From the NCBI GenBank assembly GCA_947628655.1, contig CANRAS010000006.1, forward strand, positions 1 through 64,000: a stretch of DNA of 64,000 nucleotides, written 5' to 3'. A program made the translations under genes and the position numbers. This DNA is from an uncultured Clostridia bacterium (GTDB lineage Bacteria; Bacillota; Clostridia; Oscillospirales; Ruminococcaceae). Each line of letters begins with the position of its first letter. Position 1 is the first letter of the stretch. A model generated the notes under the pieces. That model had not been told where the DNA came from, did no database searches, and worked only from the letters and a program-made list of their open reading frames with translations. Positions 37,137 through 44,274 of this stretch are shown piece by piece.

Positions 37137-37546
37137 CGCGCCTCTCTCAACAACTGCCTTAGGGTAATTGCGCCCATTTCGCTTTCCATAGCGTTCTGTA
37201 TCGCGTCTATCTTGCTGTCCATAACGGAATGTATCGTGCGACCTATAGGACACGCGGGGTTCGGGTTCTCGTGGAAATGAAAAAGCGACTCCTCTTTTTC
37301 GACCGCCTTGAATATGTCAAGCAGAGTAATGTCACCTTGCCGTTTCGCAAGAAACGCGCCGCCGACGCCCGACCTTATCCCGACCAGCCCAGCCTGCGCT
37401 AATTGCCCTAAAATGTTTCTGACAACCACGGGGTTTACGTTTATGCTCCCCGCGAGAAAATTCGACGTTACCTTTTGTTCATTTTCAAACATCGCGATAC
37501 ACAGCAGAATGTGCGTTGCGATTGTAAATCTCGATGAAAACTGCGT
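37124..37546 (-). CDS. Rrf2-family transcriptional regulator, apparent ACG start
   Basis: 140 residues. Winged helix-turn-helix begins QFSSRFTIATHILLC, the near-invariant Rrf2 N-terminus; ARQ/AGLVGIRSGVGGAF forms the wing. One Cys in NPACPIG could be a redox or Fe-S ligand, but the usual three-Cys set is absent. GGGGGTG ends at 37551-37557, and 4-5 bases after it the only codon at the expected position is ACG 37546. ATG 37666 lies upstream of the -10 and cannot be used from this promoter. No ATG, GTG or TTG occurs in frame between. Divergent from the cupin gene, with which it shares an operator. Confidence 0.8.
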   Translation of the reverse strand, partial: TQFSSRFTIATHILLCIAMFENEQKVTSNFLAGSINVNPVVVRNILGQLAQAGLVGIRSGVGGAFLAKRQGDITLLDIFKAVEKEESLFHFHENPNPACPIGRTIHSVMDSKIDAIQNAMESEMGAITLRQLLREARNSC

Positions 37547-37573
37547 AAAATCACCCCCAAATCCGTTTATTAT

Positions 37574-37604
37574 ATTGTAACACATTTTTGTTGTAATGTC
37601 AATA
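37574..37604 (-). promoter_or_regulatory. rrf2 promoter with 17-bp shared operator
   Basis: TTGACA (37597-37602), 17 bases, TACAAT (37574-37579). The motif TATTGACATTACAACAA (37588-37604) covers the -35 and is repeated exactly in the cupin promoter. Confidence 0.85.
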
Positions 37605-37657
37605 GTTACAATGGATTTGCGAAATATTTGTGCAATTATACAAATTTGTGTTGTAAG

Positions 37658-37688
37658 TATTGACATTACAACAAGTTTGTGTTATACT
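37658..37688 (+). promoter_or_regulatory. Cupin promoter with the same operator
   Basis: TTGACA (37660-37665), 17 bases, TATACT (37683-37688). TATTGACATTACAACAA (37658-37674) overlaps the -35. A further TTGTTGTAAC/GTTACAAC pair lies downstream at 37690-37715. Confidence 0.88.
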
Positions 37689-37737
37689 GTTGTTGTAACA
37701 AGAGAGGTTACAACACTAAATTTTGGAGGTTAATATT

Positions 37738-38091
37738 ATGAGCAATTTCAGCAAAGTAAACGTAGGACAGGACGCGAGAACGGAACTTCACGACAAGCTG
37801 TCGCTGACGGGCGCGGAAATCAGCGTAAACAATCTTCCCGCAGGCGCGGGCGTGCCGTTCGTTCATTCGCATAAGCAAAACGAGGAAATTTACGCGATAC
37901 TCGCGGGGAGCGGAAAGGCGGTCATCGACGGCGAAACCGTGGAACTTAACGCGGGCGACTGGCTAAGAATTGCCCCCGCGGCAAAGCGCCAATTCTCCGC
38001 GGCGGACAATTCCCCGATAAGCTACATCTGCATACAAGTAAAGGCGGGCTCGCTGGGCGCATACACGGCTGATGATGCGGAAATAAACTAA
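37738..38091 (+). CDS. Small cupin-domain protein
   Basis: About 117 residues, single cupin barrel. The two cupin motifs are seen as VPFVHSHKQNEEIYAILAG and GDWLRIAP. Metal ligands His, His and Glu are present in motif 1; the second motif has no obvious His. Could be a metal sensor or an isomerase/dioxygenase relative. ATG 37738 follows TTTGGAGG. Divergent from rrf2 and likely its target; the pair may respond to redox, nitrosative or metal stress, which is inference. Confidence 0.85.
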   Translation: MSNFSKVNVGQDARTELHDKLSLTGAEISVNNLPAGAGVPFVHSHKQNEEIYAILAGSGKAVIDGETVELNAGDWLRIAPAAKRQFSAADNSPISYICIQVKAGSLGAYTADDAEIN

Positions 38092-38117
38092 TTTATAATA
38101 CACGTTCTCCCCAACCC

Positions 38118-38310
38118 TGTTAGTTGCTAGAGAATAGTTGTTAGTAGTTAGTTTTGGACGGGGATTTGTTTAATACGCCCCCTGTTCGCGGGAAATGCTC
38201 GTGAATTTTTTGCCCCCTGCGGGGGGCGAACGCGTAATAAAACCATTGCCCCGCCCCCTACGGGGGCGGGGCAAAAACTAATAACCAGCAACTATTCTCT
38301 AAAAACTACA
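38118..38310. repeat. ~190-bp inverted-heptamer element, copy 2
   Basis: Same plan as 36815-37047: TTGCTAGAGAATAGTTGTTAG-type array, TTTTGGACGG, hairpin GCCCCGCCCCC-tac-GGGGGCGGGGC, then AACTAATAACCAGCAACTATT. It lies between the cupin gene and rpsI; nothing else is seen in this gap. Confidence 0.85.
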
Positions 38311-38374
38311 AATCCGCGCCCTCCCCAACGGGTGGACACGGTTTTGTAAAAGAACATGAAAATGAAAATGAAAA

Positions 38375-38773
38375 TCAACGTTTAGAGAACTGCGGTGCGC
38401 GGCGTGCCGCTTTAAGACCGTATTTCTTTCTTTCCTTCATTCTCGGATCACGAGTGAGGAAACCAGCCTTTTTCAGAACGGGGCGCAGTTCATCGGAATA
38501 CTGGAGCAGAGCGCGGGAAAGTCCGTGACGGATAGCGCCCGCCTGACCTGTAACACCGCCGCCCGCTACCGTGCATACGATGTCGAACTTCTCCATAAGG
38601 TCGGTAAGCGCAAGCGGCTGACGAACGATAAGTTTCAGCGTATCAAGCCCGAAATAATCGTCAATTGTTCTTCCGTTAATCGTAATCGTGCCGCTGCCGG
38701 GATAAACTCTTACGCGAGCAACAGAGTGCTTTCTTCTGCCCGTGCCGTAATAATAAGGTTTAGATTCGTACAT
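38375..38773 (-). CDS. rpsI: 30S ribosomal protein S9
   Basis: 132 residues ([19 protein letters not shown]). The SKR tail that reaches the P site is present (APQFSKR). Twelve bases after rplM in the usual rplM-rpsI pair. Confidence 0.97.
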   Translation of the reverse strand: MYESKPYYYGTGRRKHSVARVRVYPGSGTITINGRTIDDYFGLDTLKLIVRQPLALTDLMEKFDIVCTVAGGGVTGQAGAIRHGLSRALLQYSDELRPVLKKAGFLTRDPRMKERKKYGLKAARRAPQFSKR

Positions 38774-38785
38774 AAAAAGCCCTCC

Positions 38786-39211
38786 TTAAAATTTGTACTC
38801 AACGGGCTTTTGAGCCGCGTTGTTATGCTCTGCACCCGCATAGCAGCGAAGTCTGGTGAGAGCCTTTCTTCCAAGTGTGGTGTCGGGCAGCATACCGTTT
38901 ACCGCAAGCGTCATTGCCTTTTCGGGACGCTCCGCCATAAGTTTGTCATAGCCGACCTCTTTGAGGTGACCTATCCAGCCTGTATGATGACGATAAACTT
39001 TCTTTTCAAGTTTCTTTCCCGTGAGAACCGCCTTAGCGCAGTTAATGATAATAACGTGATCGCCGCAGTCTACATGGGGAGTGAATGTGGGCTTGTGCTT
39101 GCCTCTGAGCAAGTGAGCGGCAGTTGCGGCTACACGACCGAGCGGCTTTTCAGCGGCGTCGATGATATACCAAGTGCGCGTAACTTCCGCGGGCTTTGCC
39201 ATATAAGTCAT
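38786..39211 (-). CDS. rplM: 50S ribosomal protein L13
   Basis: 141 residues, starting MTYMAKPAEVTRTWYIID. ATG 39211 lies eight bases after AGGAGG; a longer in-frame start has no ribosome site. Early assembly protein of the large subunit. Own SigA promoter upstream. Confidence 0.97.
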   Translation of the reverse strand: MTYMAKPAEVTRTWYIIDAAEKPLGRVAATAAHLLRGKHKPTFTPHVDCGDHVIIINCAKAVLTGKKLEKKVYRHHTGWIGHLKEVGYDKLMAERPEKAMTLAVNGMLPDTTLGRKALTRLRCYAGAEHNNAAQKPVEYKF

Positions 39212-39258
39212 TGTTTTTTCCTCCTGTATTAATGTAATTACAATTCGCAGCATTAGTT

Positions 39259-39287
39259 ATTATACCACGCAAATTTCCGTTTGTCAA
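39259..39287 (-). promoter_or_regulatory. SigA promoter of rplM-rpsI
   Basis: TTGACA (39282-39287), 17 bases, TATAAT (39259-39264) preceded by TGG. Confidence 0.9.
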
Positions 39288-39460
39288 GTACATTTTCGCA
39301 TAAATTTAAAATATAACGCAAATTCTTTCGTTTTCTCTGCATAACGCTCTGTTTTTCTCGTTTTCTTGAAGTTCATTTCATTTTTGATTGGCGGGAAGTA
39401 TAGCGGAGATTTATAGAGTTCTAGTGAGAAACCGCGAGGGATTTTGACGTATTTTGCTTT

Positions 39461-40086
39461 TAGAGGCTAGAATTTAAGAGGCTAGAGGCTAGAAAGCGGG
39501 GCGCGGCGTTGCTTTAATGCGGTTGTGTAGATTTGGACGGCGGGGGGCGGGTTGCTTTGGGTCACCGCGCCGCCTTATCGCGGTGGGCGTTTTCTCGCGC
39601 CCCCACTTCGCCCCCGCAAGGGGGCGAAGTCTGGGGCACTCGAAAACGCGACGGTTTGCCGTCTGAATTTTGCTAACGCAAAATTCACCCCGCCTAACGG
39701 CGGGGTCGTTTGGCTGCGCCAAACGACGGCAAACCGTGAACGCGCTGCGAAACCGCTCTAGGTGGCTTTTGGCGCGCGGAATGTCACCGGCATTCCGCGC
39801 GCGGAAAGGTTGCTTTAAGGCGACCGCGCGGCACGCAAAGCGTGCCGCGCTACGCGCAAGGGGAAAGCCCTCTATCGCAGGGCTTTCCCCTCTTGCCCGC
39901 TACGCGGGCAATTCACCCCTTTTCGGAGCTCTTGAGCGAAGTTTCGCCGCTTCGCGGCGACCAGAGGGCTCTGCCCTCTGGACTCCCGCAGCCTTTGAAA
40001 AGGCTGGCGAAACTTTCACAGCCTACGGCGGGGTCGGTAACGGCTGCTACGCCGACTTCTTACCTCTTACTTCTAACCTCTAACTA
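39461..40086. repeat. Element B: second ~620-bp element, inverted relative to A
   Basis: Its complement aligns with element A along its length: heptamer array, CAGCCTTTTCAAAGGCTG hairpin, CCAGAGGGCAGAGCCCTCTGG-type hairpin (written across 39962-39982), CGCCGC-gaa-GCGGCG, CCCTGCGATAGAGGG, GGTCGCCTTAAAGCAAC, a GGTG-loop hairpin, cloverleaf, GCGATAAGGCGGCGCGGTG, and the inverted array (CTAGAGG units, 39463-39498). Hairpin stems differ from A by paired changes. No gene is visible inside. Confidence 0.85.
39651..39737. repeat. 87-nt cloverleaf-forming segment, copy B
   Basis: Same 13-bp closing stem as copy A. Arms on the plus strand: TGAATTTTGC-taac-GCAAAATTCA, CCCCGCC-taac-GGCGGGG, GTTTGGC-tgc-GCCAAAC. 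The first arm differs from A at several bases, always with a matching change on the other side. Confidence 0.85.
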
Positions 40087-40365
40087 CTCTACGCCCAAAT
40101 CCTCTATCAGCCTAACCACCTCCGCGCGGTCTTTAAGCCGAATACCCTCGCGCAGAAGTTCAGCGTCCGCAGGACTGAGGGAGGTAAGCGGCGTTTTGTA
40201 AACCGCAAGCAGTTCATTCGCGCTTTCGCTGAACAACACGATTTTCCCGTTACATTCGCACAACACAAAACACGCCGTATCTTCGGCAAAAGCGCTGACT
40301 GTTGCCATGTTGACGGAAAACAACAGCGCAAGCGCAATGATTGCCGAACGTCCTAACATTCGCAT
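40084..40365 (-). CDS. Small secreted protein, BofC C-terminal-like
   Basis: 93 residues. Signal peptide about 1-27 (IIALALLFSVNMATVSAFA). The remaining segment CNGKIVLFSE..., TPLTSLSPADAELLREGI and RLIEDLG resembles the small BofC-C-like domain common in Clostridia; in Bacillus BofC regulates sporulation proteolysis, but this short form need not. Its TAG stop lies at the edge of the heptamer array of element B. Follows the 39-residue Cys-rich gene by 14 bp. Confidence 0.65.
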   Translation of the reverse strand: MRMLGRSAIIALALLFSVNMATVSAFAEDTACFVLCECNGKIVLFSESANELLAVYKTPLTSLSPADAELLREGIRLKDRAEVVRLIEDLGVE

Positions 40366-40379
40366 AAAAACGCCTCCTC

Positions 40380-40499
40380 TTATCTTTTTTCAAAATAACA
40401 GCACTTCGACGAGGCTTGACCCGAAAACGTCAGTTCGCTTTTCGTGCAGTAGCCGTCGATTTGAAAGCGGCAGTCCTCGCCGCAGCTCACCATATTCAT
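40380..40499 (-). CDS. 39-residue cysteine-rich protein
   Basis: ATG 40499 follows GGAGGTGCGAG. The protein begins MNMVSCGEDCRFQIDGYC and ends SSKCCYFEKR, with five Cys spaced C-x3-C-x7-C...CC. Such tiny Cys-rich proteins, probably metal-binding, are widespread in Clostridia and poorly characterised. Coupled with the BofC-like gene. Confidence 0.65.
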   Translation of the reverse strand: MNMVSCGEDCRFQIDGYCTKSELTFSGQASSKCCYFEKR

Positions 40500-40604
40500 C
40501 TCGCACCTCCGTTTGGGATATTATTTGCGCGTAATTTGCCGATTATTCCCGAATATCGCGGGCGTTCTCTGCCAAAATATGTAGAAACTCTTGTTTGCTG
40601 TATA

Positions 40605-40633
40605 TTGACAAATGCTCCTTTGCGTTGTATAAT
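40605..40633 (+). promoter_or_regulatory. SigA promoter of the lipase gene
   Basis: TTGACA (40605-40610), 17 bases, TATAAT (40628-40633), about 30 bases before the start codon. Confidence 0.88.
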
Positions 40634-40662
40634 TATGATAGGACTATTATAAGGGAAATTTT

Positions 40663-41997
40663 ATGAACATAGTTTTAAGGATAATAAACTTTTCGGTCTT
40701 GTTTTTCGCGGTAAATTCGCCGTACTTTTCGGCGAAAGCGCCGCTAGCCGTGAAAATCGTGCTGTGGGTGCTGTCGGCGGCGTTTTTCGCGGCGTTCAAC
40801 GTATTCCCCACTCTGAAACGCTATCCGAATATCCGTCTGAAAATCTTAGGCGACGGCGCGGAACTTATCCTCGCGTTTTTGGCAACGTGCGTAGCATCCG
40901 TGCCGATCGCGGTAATCCATATAAAAGCGTTCGTTTCCCCCGATGATAAACTCACGTTTCACATCGTCTGCGCCGCCGTGCTTGTCATAAGCGAGTTTAT
41001 CATCTTCTGGAACGGCATACTGCGCGTCTATCTGACGTCGGTTCAGCTTAGGATAAAGCACCGTGTATTGGGGTTAATATTCGGTATGATATTCCCCGCG
41101 AACCTCGTTATGCTTATAATAATCTACATCAAAACAAGCACCGAGGCGATAACGGAAACCGAGCGGATAAAACTCGACCTCTCCCGCCGCGACCAGAAGA
41201 TTTGTGCTACAAAGTATCCGATACTTTTCGTACACGGAGTATTCTTCCGCGACAGCCGACTGCTCAATTATTGGGGACGTATTCCCTCAGCGCTCAAAGA
41301 AAACGGCGCGGAGATATACTACGGCGAAATGCAAAGCGCGTTGTCCGTTGAGGACAGCGCGAAAGAACTCGCAAAGCGTATTGAAGAAATTGTCACGCGC
41401 ACGGGCTGTGGAAAGCTGAATATCATCGCGCACTCGAAAGGCGGGTTGGATTCCCGATACGCGATTACTAAACTGAACTGCGCTCAATATGTCGCAAGCC
41501 TTACTACGATAAACACACCGCACCGCGGGTGTCTGTTTGCCGAATATCTTTTGGGCGCGTGCAAACCGCGGTTAAAGCATTTCATTGAAAAGACCTACAA
41601 CAAGCTGTTCTATGCGCTCGGCGATAATACCCCCGATTTTATGTCGGCGGTGAAATGCCTTACGAACAGTTACTGCAAACAGTTCAACGAGGACACGCCC
41701 GACGTTCCCGAAGTGATGTATCAGTCCTACGGCTCTAAGGCGACGAACAGGCACAGCGGGCATTTCCCGTTAAATCTGTCGTACCCCGTAGTGAAGAAAT
41801 ACGACGGCGACAACGACGGGCTTGTCGCGCTGTCGAGTACCCCGTGGGGCGAACGTTTCACGCCCGTCTACCCGAAAGGTCGGCGCGGGATTACCCACGC
41901 GGATATGATAGACTTGAACAGAGTGGACATTAAAGGCTTTGATGTACGGGAATTTTATGTGCAGATGGTGGCTGAATTAAAAAAGCGCGGATTTTAA
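40663..41997 (+). CDS. Membrane-anchored alpha/beta-hydrolase, lipase-like
   Basis: 444 residues. Four predicted membrane helices span the first 160 residues. The hydrolase domain begins YPILFVHGVFFRD (oxyanion HG), has the nucleophile elbow AHSKGG, an Asp in YDGDNDGLV, and a His in THADMID. This is the triacylglycerol lipase/esterase arrangement (LipA-like). Substrate is probably a membrane or extracellular ester. Start: GGGAAATTTT before ATG. Confidence 0.82.
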   Translation: MNIVLRIINFSVLFFAVNSPYFSAKAPLAVKIVLWVLSAAFFAAFNVFPTLKRYPNIRLKILGDGAELILAFLATCVASVPIAVIHIKAFVSPDDKLTFHIVCAAVLVISEFIIFWNGILRVYLTSVQLRIKHRVLGLIFGMIFPANLVMLIIIYIKTSTEAITETERIKLDLSRRDQKICATKYPILFVHGVFFRDSRLLNYWGRIPSALKENGAEIYYGEMQSALSVEDSAKELAKRIEEIVTRTGCGKLNIIAHSKGGLDSRYAITKLNCAQYVASLTTINTPHRGCLFAEYLLGACKPRLKHFIEKTYNKLFYALGDNTPDFMSAVKCLTNSYCKQFNEDTPDVPEVMYQSYGSKATNRHSGHFPLNLSYPVVKKYDGDNDGLVALSSTPWGERFTPVYPKGRRGITHADMIDLNRVDIKGFDVREFYVQMVAELKKRGF

Positions 41998-41999
41998 GC

Positions 42000-42187
42000 G
42001 GGATATATAAAATTAATCGCCCGTTGTTTCCCCGCCGCAGGCGGGAAAACAACCAAATCGGCAAGGCGATATATAATTTTATTCGCCCGTTTTTCCCCGC
42101 CGCAGGCGGGGAAACAACAAAATTCACAAAGCGGGATATATAAATTTATTTGCCCGTTTTTCCCCGCCGCAGGCGGGGAAAAACCAA
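42000..42187 (+). repeat. Three tandem ~63-bp repeats with CCCCGCCGCAGGCGGGG hairpins
   Basis: Three copies of GCGGGATATATAAA..., CGCCCGTT, a perfect CCCCGCC-gca-GGCGGGG hairpin, then AACAACCAAA. The start is 2 bp after the lipase stop and the end is 16 bp before the phoH ribosome site; a terminator or transcript-stabilising role is possible. Confidence 0.85.
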
Positions 42188-42221
42188 ACAAACGAACAAT
42201 CAATAGAGGAGTTTTAATTAA

Positions 42222-43202
42222 ATGGCTGAAGTAACAATATCAATGAACAATACTGATGAAATACGCGCCGTGTTCGGTGAATTTGACCGCAATATCAATT
42301 TAATACAAAAGGCGTTTTCGGTGACTGTTTTTTCCCGCGACAACTGCGTAAAGATAATCGCCGACGACGAACTCTCCGCTGTCAAAGCGGAAAACGCCGT
42401 GAAAACATTGTGCGGAATGTTCTCGCGCGGAGAAACGATTGAGGAACAGAACGTTCGGTATGCGATTTCCATGGTAAACGACGGCGCGGAGGGCGAAATT
42501 GCCGCGATAAGCGAGGACTGCGTGTGCGTCAGCTTTACGGGAAAACCGATAAAGCCGAAAACGGTCGGGCAGAAGAAATACTGCGATATGATACGGAAAA
42601 ACACTATTACATTCGGAGTAGGTCCTGCGGGAACGGGAAAAACATACCTCGCCGTAGCGCTTGCGGTGACGGCGTTCAAACAGCATCAGGTTCAGCGGAT
42701 AATACTTACGCGCCCTGCGGTCGAGGCGGGCGAAAAGCTGGGCTTTCTTCCCGGCGACCTGCAAAACAAGGTTGACCCGTATCTGCGCCCGCTTTATGAC
42801 GCGCTTTTTGAAATGTTCGGGCAGGAGGCGTTCGCCCGTCATCAGGAAAAAGGCGCGATCGAAGTAGCGCCGCTCGCGTATATGCGCGGACGGACGCTTG
42901 ACGACAGCTTTATTATCCTTGACGAGGCGCAGAACACTACCCGCGAACAGATGAAGATGTTCTTAACGCGTTTGGGGTTCAATTCCAAAATGGTGATAAC
43001 GGGCGATATAACGCAGATCGACCTGCCCGAAACGAAAAAATCGGGGCTTATCGAGGCGCTGAAAGTTTTGCGGAACGTCGAGGACATCGCGCAGAACAGG
43101 TTCACGGAAAAGGACGTTGTACGTCATAAACTTGTGCAGGATATAGTAAGGGCGTATGACGAATATCAAGGCACGCGCAAGACAAAGGGCGCGTGGACTT
43201 AA
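42222..43202 (+). CDS. phoH: PhoH-family ATPase
   Basis: 326 residues. P-loop GPAGTGKTYLA (about 132-142) and Walker B SFIILDEAQNT (about 230) define the PhoH-like AAA-related ATPase, probably acting on RNA. An N-terminal KH-like region (about 1-95) precedes. It sits before ybeY, the classic pairing for rRNA processing and quality control. Start supported by AGAGGAG. Confidence 0.93.
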   Translation: MAEVTISMNNTDEIRAVFGEFDRNINLIQKAFSVTVFSRDNCVKIIADDELSAVKAENAVKTLCGMFSRGETIEEQNVRYAISMVNDGAEGEIAAISEDCVCVSFTGKPIKPKTVGQKKYCDMIRKNTITFGVGPAGTGKTYLAVALAVTAFKQHQVQRIILTRPAVEAGEKLGFLPGDLQNKVDPYLRPLYDALFEMFGQEAFARHQEKGAIEVAPLAYMRGRTLDDSFIILDEAQNTTREQMKMFLTRLGFNSKMVITGDITQIDLPETKKSGLIEALKVLRNVEDIAQNRFTEKDVVRHKLVQDIVRAYDEYQGTRKTKGAWT

Positions 43203-43224
43203 CAATTGGGCAACGGGAGAGATT

Positions 43225-43692
43225 ATGAAGATTTTTGTAGACTATGCAAACGAGCAGGACAAGCCCCCGCTTGACGGTATTGAAACGCTTATCGAGGACT
43301 GCGCGCGGACGGCGCTGACGCTTGAGAACATCGACCGCGACGCGGAGGTTTCGGTGACGCTTGTCGATAACGCTCGGATACGGGAATTAAACGCGCGGTT
43401 CCGCGAAATTGACCGCGAAACGGACGTGCTGTCGTTTCCCGCATCCGACGGCGTTCACTTTGACATTGACCCCGACACGAACGCGATAATATTGGGCGAT
43501 ATTGTGATTTCACTTGAAAAAGCGGAAGAACAGGCAAACGAATACGGACACAGCATTAAGCGCGAAACGGCGTTTTTGATAACACATTCGCTGTTTCATC
43601 TGCTGGGGTACGACCATATGACCCCCGACGAGGAAACGGAGATGTTTGCAAGGCAGGAAAAAGTTTTGGAGGAATTGGGGATAACGCGGTGA
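43225..43692 (+). CDS. ybeY: rRNA maturation endonuclease YbeY
   Basis: 155 residues. The zinc motif HSLFHLLGYDH is present (His-x3-His-x5-His). Matures the 16S 3' end and works in ribosome quality control. ATG 43225 follows GGGAGAG; an in-frame start 69 bases earlier overlaps phoH and lacks a site. Its stop overlaps the GTG start of the kinase gene. Confidence 0.95.
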   Translation: MKIFVDYANEQDKPPLDGIETLIEDCARTALTLENIDRDAEVSVTLVDNARIRELNARFREIDRETDVLSFPASDGVHFDIDPDTNAIILGDIVISLEKAEEQANEYGHSIKRETAFLITHSLFHLLGYDHMTPDEETEMFARQEKVLEELGITR

Positions 43693-44162
43693 AGAAGTTT
43701 TTGTTGAGTTTTAAGTACGCGGCGCACGGCATTGCCGAGGCTTGCTGTCAGAGGAATTTCAGGGTACACGTCTGCGCTATGGCGTTTGTCGTGTTTTTCG
43801 CGGCGCGGTTTTATCATTTCACGGCTGAAAAGTGGGCGATACTGCTCTTAACGTGCGCGGGCGCTCTCGCGCTCGAAACCGTGAACACGGGACTTGAACG
43901 GCTTGCCGATAAAGTCACCGAGGAACACTCCCACAGAATACGGATAGCGAAAGACTGCGCGGCGGGCGCGGTGCTTATCTGGGCGATTTTCGCGGTTGCG
44001 GTGGGGTTTGTGCTGTTTTGGGATACGGAGATTTTCAAGGCGATTGGGGAATATTTCACGAAATTCTATCGCATTGCCGTTCTCGTGCTGTCCATAGCGG
44101 GCGCGTGGGCGTTCGTTTTCCTGCCCGAAAGATTTCCCGACGATGATAAGAAAGATAAGTAA
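43689..44162 (+). CDS. dgkA: Undecaprenol/diacylglycerol kinase
   Basis: 157 residues with three to four membrane helices. The DgkA signature is in LALETVNTGLERLADKV and AKDCAAGAVLI. Phosphorylates undecaprenol or diacylglycerol for cell-wall lipid recycling. GTG start inside the GTGA overlap with ybeY. The C-terminus adds an extra hydrophobic segment (about 120-145) compared with the shortest family members. Confidence 0.9.
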   Translation: MKKFLLSFKYAAHGIAEACCQRNFRVHVCAMAFVVFFAARFYHFTAEKWAILLLTCAGALALETVNTGLERLADKVTEEHSHRIRIAKDCAAGAVLIWAIFAVAVGFVLFWDTEIFKAIGEYFTKFYRIAVLVLSIAGAWAFVFLPERFPDDDKKDK

Positions 44163-44176
44163 ACCCGCAAAAGCAC

Positions 44177-44205
44177 TTGACATTTTCGCGAAAAAGATGT
44201 AGAAT
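44177..44205 (+). promoter_or_regulatory. SigA promoter of thrS
   Basis: TTGACA (44177-44182), 17 bases, TAGAAT (44200-44205). It leaves about 65 bases of leader, too short for a T-box. Confidence 0.78.
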
Positions 44206-44274
44206 AATAAGAGCGGAAAACCGCAAAATTTTATCGGCAAGGCATTTGTATAGCCTGTCGGAAAGGAACTTTCT

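Noticed and set aside
44206..44274. T-box leader of thrS
   Set aside because: Only about 65 bases lie between promoter and start, with no T-box or specifier stem.
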